Part shown: positions 59,269-64,000 of the stretch, piece after piece
Layout of the letters: each line of letters begins with the position of its first letter
How positions within the stretch are numbered: the first letter of the stretch is position 1
DNA from: Patescibacteria group bacterium
GTDB taxonomy: Bacteria; Patescibacteria; UBA1384; XYA2-FULL-43-10; 1-14-0-10-43-13
Assembly (NCBI GenBank): GCA_023484645.1
Contig: JAMCZZ010000041.1
Span: 1 to 64,000 of the forward strand
Reading direction: 5' to 3'
Length of the DNA: 64,000 nucleotides
The notes under the pieces: model-generated
Databases searched by the model: none
The model's input: only the letters and a program-made list of their open reading frames with translations
What the model was told of the DNA's origin: nothing
Translations under genes and position numbers: made by a program

Positions 59269-59308
59269 CTAGTATTATATTACTAGTATACTAGGCATAT
59301 AATACTAG
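59269..59308 (-). promoter_or_regulatory. Operator-promoter of the recombinase operon
   Basis: A 12-bp inverted repeat, CTAGTATTATAT (59269-59280) and ATATAATACTAG (59297-59308), encloses a 16-bp spacer that itself contains CTAGTATACTAG. On the minus strand TTGACG and TATACT lie 18 bases apart within it, so a repressor binding here would block the promoter. Confidence 0.65.
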
Positions 59309-59341
59309 CGTCAAGAGTGGATAACTCATAGAACACTACGC

Positions 59342-59390
59342 TTGACAGCCGGAAAGATCGGGTATTTAATTGTATCAGCGAGCTGATACA
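59342..59390 (+). promoter_or_regulatory. Promoter and palindrome before the replication-relaxation gene
   Basis: TTGACA (59342-59347), 17 bases, TTTAAT (59365-59370). Immediately after lies TGTATCAGC-GA-GCTGATACA (59371-59390), a perfect 9-bp inverted repeat at the expected transcription start. Further downstream a tandem of GGAGTAGG/GGGGTAGG-like words (59450-59472) could be repeats for a replication protein. Confidence 0.6.
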
Positions 59391-59509
59391 GAAAATGACC
59401 AATTTTGAGAGTAAACTTTAAATTATCTTGTCCCCTACCTTTACAAATAAGGGAGTAGGTCGGGGTAGGTAACAACAGTATAATCGCAAACAAAACTAAC
59501 TAAAAAACT

Positions 59510-60328
59510 ATGACAAAACTAATAACCCAAAAACAACAAGAAATACTAACACTTCTATATAAATACAGATTCCTAAACAGAATTCAGATACAAACATTTT
59601 TAAATCATAAATACCACAAGAGAATCAACGACTGGCTAAAAGATCTAAATCAAAAAGAGTACATCAATCGGATCTATTCAACTAACTTCGGAGAAAATAC
59701 TAAACCGGCCATCTACTATATTGGATTAAACGGGATCAGATACTTGAAGACGCAGGATGATTGTTCGCTTGAAGTGCTCCAAAAACGCTACCGCGACAAA
59801 GATCGTTCTGAAAGTTTTATCGATCAGTGCATTTTAGTTGGGGATATAGTTCTCCAGCTGAAGGAATGTGCTCAAAAGAGCAAAGAAGAGGGAGAGTACG
59901 AACTGGCATATTTTGTAGCGACCGCTACCGACATAGCTAATCCTGAATACCGCTTCAACTTTCTGTCCGAAATAAAGCCGGATCTTCTTATGAAAAGACA
60001 AAAAACAAAGAAGTCCAGCAAGCGAACAAAAAGCTTATGCTTTCTTTTCTTGGTTCTGCCCCCAACTCTTCCTCGCTACTCAATTAGAAAAAGAGTCAAG
60101 GACATCATCAGGCTCTATTATGAAGGCGATTGGGAGGCAACCGAAGAACTCCCCTTTCCTTCTATCATGATCATCTGCCCGACACTCTCAACGCTGATTT
60201 ATACTAAACGAATGACAAGGAAACTTTTGGAGGACGAAGATAATCCGGAAGACCTTCAAATTCAATTTACGACTATCGAAAAGGCCAAAAAGGAGGGTGT
60301 GACGGGTAAGATTTGGGAGTCGGCATAA
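59510..60328 (+). CDS. Replication-relaxation family protein
   Basis: The winged-helix segment (QQEILTLLYKYRFLNRIQIQ, then LKDLNQKEYINRI and PAIYYIGLNGIRYL) is typical of the Replic_Relax family found on plasmids and integrative elements. Later residues form a positively charged domain. It probably serves replication or transfer of the element that includes the recombinase. The leader has no strong ribosome binding site. Confidence 0.75.
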   Translation: MTKLITQKQQEILTLLYKYRFLNRIQIQTFLNHKYHKRINDWLKDLNQKEYINRIYSTNFGENTKPAIYYIGLNGIRYLKTQDDCSLEVLQKRYRDKDRSESFIDQCILVGDIVLQLKECAQKSKEEGEYELAYFVATATDIANPEYRFNFLSEIKPDLLMKRQKTKKSSKRTKSLCFLFLVLPPTLPRYSIRKRVKDIIRLYYEGDWEATEELPFPSIMIICPTLSTLIYTKRMTRKLLEDEDNPEDLQIQFTTIEKAKKEGVTGKIWESA

Positions 60329-60502
60329 GCTTCGTATGATAAAGTATGAAACGGCGATAAAAAGACCTAGTAAATCCAATTAACCTTCAAGAAAACTGCC
60401 CCCGTAATCAAAAATCCTTAAGAATGTGTGAATTAGCTAGGTTGAATAAAGATTTTGATATATAATTTAATAGGACATAGAACTTTAGTTTTTAAAATAT
60501 GG

Positions 60503-61246
60503 TTAGCTTGTTGGAAATACTTCCGCAACATTCCAAAGCGTCCGAAAATAGTTCTTGTAAGCTTTTGAAACCGCCTCAGATCTAATCATAATAGCGATTG
60601 GCTGTTCACCAAAGACTTGAATAATAACTTTATCCGCATAAACTTTGGTGGCTGAAGGAGCGGGGAAACTTTCAGGCAATACTCTAACCACACAAAACCC
60701 GTCGGGTTCTTTCTCAGCAATGCCCTCAGCTTCTCCATTATAAGTAACAGACTTCAATGTTATCCCTCTGTTAAGAGATTGCTTGCGATACTTCATATAA
60801 AACTCTTGAGTAACCGAATACCAATCCCCCCCAGAGCCTCCAATGACATAATATTCATCGCTATCCTTTAATGAAGCTTGTATATCCCGTTGAATTTCTT
60901 CAAAACCCTCTGGCCCTTCAAAAATTTTAACAGTTAAGGGGGTTTGATTATGAATCTTCTTGAGTTCCGGCAAAGCGTTTTTTGCTAGTTCTGCCTGAAC
61001 CTGTATCTTTCTAACTAAAATATCAGGTTCAAAAGCTTGATAGTGCTTAATCTTCTTTTTTTCAACCGATTGAATTAGCCCCTCCTGCTCGAGTCGCCGT
61101 AAACCACCATAAACAAGCTCTCTGTGAGACCCTGTTTGTTCGATAAGCTTGCCCACTGGCGATTCACCTTGTCGCAATAGCGCTAGGTATAATTCTGAAT
61201 CGAATGGTGAAAGACCAAGTTGTTGTAATGTTTCTTGCATTTTCAT
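60503..61246 (-). CDS. TrmB-like transcription regulator
   Basis: An N-terminal winged helix (LGLSPFDSELYLALLRQGES, then RLEQEGLIQSVEKKKIKHYQ) and a C-terminal sensor domain similar to the TrmB family, which controls sugar and other uptake in archaea and is found in Patescibacteria. It is divergently transcribed from the asparagine-synthetase-like gene. The -10 (61253-61258) is six bases from the ATG, so a leaderless transcript is expected. Confidence 0.75.
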   Translation of the reverse strand: MKMQETLQQLGLSPFDSELYLALLRQGESPVGKLIEQTGSHRELVYGGLRRLEQEGLIQSVEKKKIKHYQAFEPDILVRKIQVQAELAKNALPELKKIHNQTPLTVKIFEGPEGFEEIQRDIQASLKDSDEYYVIGGSGGDWYSVTQEFYMKYRKQSLNRGITLKSVTYNGEAEGIAEKEPDGFCVVRVLPESFPAPSATKVYADKVIIQVFGEQPIAIMIRSEAVSKAYKNYFRTLWNVAEVFPTS

Positions 61247-61252
61247 AGTCGT

Positions 61253-61319
61253 ATTTTATCTTATAATATGTAAAATGTCAAGTAATATTGTTGACAAATG
61301 AAAATTAGAATGCTAAAAT
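61253..61319. promoter_or_regulatory. Divergent promoters between TrmB-like and AsnB-like genes
   Basis: Minus strand: TTGACA (61276-61281), 17 bases, TAAAAT (61253-61258). Plus strand: TTGACA (61291-61296), 17 bases, TAAAAT (61314-61319), with nine bases to the ATG at 61329. The two promoters lie back to back, so one bound regulator could control both genes. Confidence 0.75.
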
Positions 61320-61328
61320 AGGATTAAT

Positions 61329-63566
61329 ATGTGTGGAATATGTGCCATTATAGGCAAAGAAAATCAGTCTTCTGAGCAATTAGAAGGAATGTTAAAAGCA
61401 ATAGCCTGCAGAGGCGAGAATAATCACTTCAATGAAAGTGAGAGCTTTGGTGTCTGCGTTTTAGGGATGAACCGGTTGGCTATAGTTGACAGAGAAAGAG
61501 CTAAACAACCTATTACAAGTGCCGACGGGAGATATACAATCGTTTTTAATGGAGAAATTTATAATTATAAAGAATTAAAGGAAGAGTTGGAAAATTTGGG
61601 GTTTGCCTTCCATACTGATTCCGACACTGAGGTTGTGGTTAATGGATATGATGCCTGGGGATCAGATTTATTGATAAAGCTTCGGGGGATGTTCGCATTT
61701 TTCATCTACGACAATCAGACAAATAATTTCTTTGCAGCGAGAGACCCTTTTGGAATTAAACCATTATATTACGCAAAAGATGTCGATAATACTTATTATT
61801 TCGCTTCCGAAATAAAAGCAATTTCACCAATAGAAAAGATAAATAAAATAGAACTTTTCCCGCCGGCTCATTATATGACCAATGGCGAGTTAAAATCCTA
61901 TTGGAGAGTTCCAGAAAATATCAATTCCGATACTACCGAAGAGCAATTAATTCAGAAGACAAGGGAATTATTTGATCAAGCTGTAAAGCGAAGGGTACAG
62001 ACTGATTTGCCCATTGCCGTTTATCTAAGTGGTGGAATCGATAGTACCGCAGTGCTGGCAACCGCACTTAAATATCACAATGATGTTACGGCAGTTATAG
62101 TCGGATCAAAGGATGCTACCGATAGAATTGTCGCTACAAAATATTGCGAGGAAAATAATATCAAATATGTTGTTAAAGAGCCGCCAAACGAAGAGGAACT
62201 GTCAAAAAGCATACCGGAAATAGTAAGACTGACAGAAAGTTTTGAGCCTAATATGATAAGACAATCTGCTGTTTCCTATTACATCGCGCAAGCGGCAGCA
62301 GAAAAGGGATTTAAAATTATTCTCTGCGGAGAGGGAGCTGACGAGATTTTTGCCGGTTATCCAGAATTTACCCAAGGATTGGATAATAAAGCAATTGAGG
62401 AAAGAACCAGACAATTTATAAAAGATTTACATAGAACTCAATTGCAAAGGGTAGATCGAACCTCTATGGCTTTTACCACTGAAGTTCGGGTTCCATTTCT
62501 TGATTTAGACCTAGCTGATTTTGTGATGCAAATTCCCGCAAAATACAAAATAGTTGAAACCGAAGAAAAGACGATCACAAAATACATACTAAGAAAAGCG
62601 ATGGAAGATAGACTTCCTGACTATATTTATGATCGAGATAAGGTAGTTTTAAGTGAAGGAGCTGGCTACAAAGGCAACCAGAAGATTGGCGGGCTGTTCT
62701 ACGATATCGCTAGCTCAAAAGTATCCGACGAGGAGCTGTCAGAATGTAAATTAAAGTATCCGCAGTGGAATTTGGAGACTAAAGAAGAGGTTTATTACTT
62801 TAACTTTTATAAGGACTTTGGTTATCTAAAAGCAGCATTCAATCAGCGACGAACGGCTGTAAATAAGGTTAATACGCTGGACAAGAGTTTAAGCCAGAAG
62901 GTTATCGAGCAATTTAACACATGGTCTTTCAAAAGAGAACAGCCAAATGATGAAGAAGGAATAGAGAGAGTAGTTGAGGAAGCGGTCGGCAAGAATACTC
63001 CGATTCCTTTCGTGCTCTATTGGGGCAAGGGCGAAAAAAATACAGCCGGCAAGCAGGAAATCGATGCCCTAAATATGCTTGAGAATATTAATGATAGAAT
63101 AAAGCAAGCATATAAGCCGGGAGCGGAATTTACATTAGTTTTCACCGATACTCATGCTGTATTAAACGGATATTCCGAAGGCGGTATTCAGCAATATTAC
63201 TCGTCAGTAAAAATTTTAGCCACTGAAAGAAAAATTAACTGTCTCTGTATGAGCGAAATTGCACCTCTTGACTATGATAAGTTATTGATTCAATCCAGGG
63301 AACTGGAAATCAACGATAGAGTCTTGGAGATTCTTAAAGAGAGTTCAAGCAAGCACTATAAGAGGTCTTCAGATCACGCTTTGGGGGCAAAATTGTACTA
63401 TAATCAAAACCAAATCGAAAAAAGTGCGGCAGCAAAAAATTTTCCAAAACATATTTTTATGACCTATAGTAGCAGTGCACTAAATGATATTCTTCCAGAG
63501 CTTCCTATTTTCTATATGTACTCAATGGAAAAAGGAACCAGTATAAAACCTTGGTTTGCTGAATAG
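61329..63566 (+). CDS. Asparagine synthetase-like protein with extra C-terminal domain
   Basis: Residues 1-500 are a glutamine-hydrolysing asparagine synthetase: MCGICAII with Cys2 as nucleophile, SGGIDSTAVLATAL as the ATP pyrophosphatase loop and CGEGADEIFAGY. This enzyme amidates aspartate or a related acid. The last 200 residues are an extra domain (FVLYWGKGEKN, then YKPGAEFTLVFTDTHAVL) that I do not recognise with confidence; a faint likeness to the Dit1/PvcA isocyanide synthase pattern exists. The full 745 residues are much longer than AsnB (about 550-620). Confidence 0.82.
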   Translation: MCGICAIIGKENQSSEQLEGMLKAIACRGENNHFNESESFGVCVLGMNRLAIVDRERAKQPITSADGRYTIVFNGEIYNYKELKEELENLGFAFHTDSDTEVVVNGYDAWGSDLLIKLRGMFAFFIYDNQTNNFFAARDPFGIKPLYYAKDVDNTYYFASEIKAISPIEKINKIELFPPAHYMTNGELKSYWRVPENINSDTTEEQLIQKTRELFDQAVKRRVQTDLPIAVYLSGGIDSTAVLATALKYHNDVTAVIVGSKDATDRIVATKYCEENNIKYVVKEPPNEEELSKSIPEIVRLTESFEPNMIRQSAVSYYIAQAAAEKGFKIILCGEGADEIFAGYPEFTQGLDNKAIEERTRQFIKDLHRTQLQRVDRTSMAFTTEVRVPFLDLDLADFVMQIPAKYKIVETEEKTITKYILRKAMEDRLPDYIYDRDKVVLSEGAGYKGNQKIGGLFYDIASSKVSDEELSECKLKYPQWNLETKEEVYYFNFYKDFGYLKAAFNQRRTAVNKVNTLDKSLSQKVIEQFNTWSFKREQPNDEEGIERVVEEAVGKNTPIPFVLYWGKGEKNTAGKQEIDALNMLENINDRIKQAYKPGAEFTLVFTDTHAVLNGYSEGGIQQYYSSVKILATERKINCLCMSEIAPLDYDKLLIQSRELEINDRVLEILKESSSKHYKRSSDHALGAKLYYNQNQIEKSAAAKNFPKHIFMTYSSSALNDILPELPIFYMYSMEKGTSIKPWFAE

Positions 63567-63598
63567 GAATTTCCAATACTTTAACTACTAATACTTGC

Positions 63599-64000
63599 CT
63601 AATCTTCTCTTGCGCAGTTGATTTTTATTGAAAGCTCTTTATTGTTAAGAGAAAAATCAGGCATCACAAAATTAACTTTGATTTTTCTCCCATTTTCTCC
63701 GAAAAACATAGGCAAAATAACTCCGTCTGCATACTGAAGCATATGTTTCTTGGGCCAGTCGTTCATGAATTTAGTTCTATAGATAACTACAAAAATATCA
63801 TGATGAATCAATGGGAAGGTTACTATTCCTAAAATCCCAGGGATATCTTCTGGTTCTAAATCGTCTATACAAAAAGACATTTGAAGGTTAACATTAAGTC
63901 CAACTCGGGGCAGTGCATAAGCCAACATTACAAAAGGCCGTAATTTTTTTGTAGTGTTGATTATTACATCACTCTTTCTGGCGCCTGCTTCTGATTTAGG
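63599..64000 (-). CDS. Unknown protein, cut by the window edge
   Basis: The frame is open from the right edge to a stop at 63599-63601, giving at least 134 codons; an internal ATG at 63928 is probably not the start since the frame continues upstream without a stop. The visible part (SEAGARKSDVIINTTKKLRP, then CIDDLEPEDIPGILG) is beta-rich and shows no family I recognise. It converges on the AsnB-like gene and may belong to the same biosynthetic group. Confidence 0.45.
   Translation of the reverse strand, partial: PKSEAGARKSDVIINTTKKLRPFVMLAYALPRVGLNVNLQMSFCIDDLEPEDIPGILGIVTFPLIHHDIFVVIYRTKFMNDWPKKHMLQYADGVILPMFFGENGRKIKVNFVMPDFSLNNKELSIKINCARED

Overview
The window looks like part of a small, AT-rich bacterial genome of the Candidate Phyla Radiation (Patescibacteria) type. 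This is an inference from gene style: ThrS lacks its TGS domain, the MiaB-like enzyme lacks a TRAM domain, bS16 and bL25 carry long acidic tails, several promoters sit so close to the start codon that the mRNA should be leaderless, and genes are densely packed and often overlap. No 16S rRNA gene is present, so the lineage cannot be fixed.

Layout. 1-10 kb: housekeeping genes (end of fmt, rpsP, khpA, trmD, uvrB, bL25, a MiaB-like enzyme, thrS with a structured leader), interrupted by a GC-richer unit of three overlapping micro-ORFs (2219-2692). 10.7-16.5 kb: one leftward nucleotide operon, dut-tmk-glyA-P-loop kinase-thymidylate synthase homologue-DHFR-dcd-(dCMP deaminase/DNPH1 fusion). 16.7-20 kb: rnhB, a tRNA-Val nested inside a second, interrupted tRNA-like gene, an HTH-Hsp20 fusion with its own operator, and ssrA (tmRNA). 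20-28 kb: accessory genes flanked by partial copies of ssrA, a TIGR03790-type secreted protein, an M48 protease and membrane transporters. 28-39 kb: housekeeping again (flavoprotein, queuosine salvage proteins, rsmH, smpB, DUF881 pair, HU, YmdB-like phosphoesterase, RNase Y, several tRNAs). 39-44.6 kb: stress and single-gene units among tRNAs. 45-57.2 kb: a copper/heavy-metal island with ABC exporter, two P1B ATPases, chaperone, DUF411, DUF1858, DUF2933, a cytochrome b5-like membrane protein, an HMA/SafE/cupredoxin fusion and CsoR, with two matching 25-bp operator-like sites. 57.4 kb to the end: an apparent integrated element whose large serine recombinase ends inside a tRNA-Pro gene; it carries a replication-relaxation protein, a TrmB-like regulator and an asparagine-synthetase fusion.

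How the parts fit. The 10.7-16.5 kb operon supplies and cleans up deoxypyrimidine nucleotides. Its thymidylate synthase homologue has Asp where the uracil-recognising Asn is expected, and its last gene joins a dCMP-deaminase domain to a DNPH1-like N-glycosidase; together these suggest handling of 5-substituted dCMP. ssrA and smpB (trans-translation) both occur in the window. The metal island combines sensing, chaperoning, export and probable periplasmic copper or redox chemistry.

Three small genes (39772-39948, 46972-47109 and the micro-ORFs near 2.6 kb) and the fmt end were read directly from the sequence. GC-rich palindromic repeats recur between genes, inside reading frames and inside or beside tRNA genes, and seem to be a major force shaping this genome.
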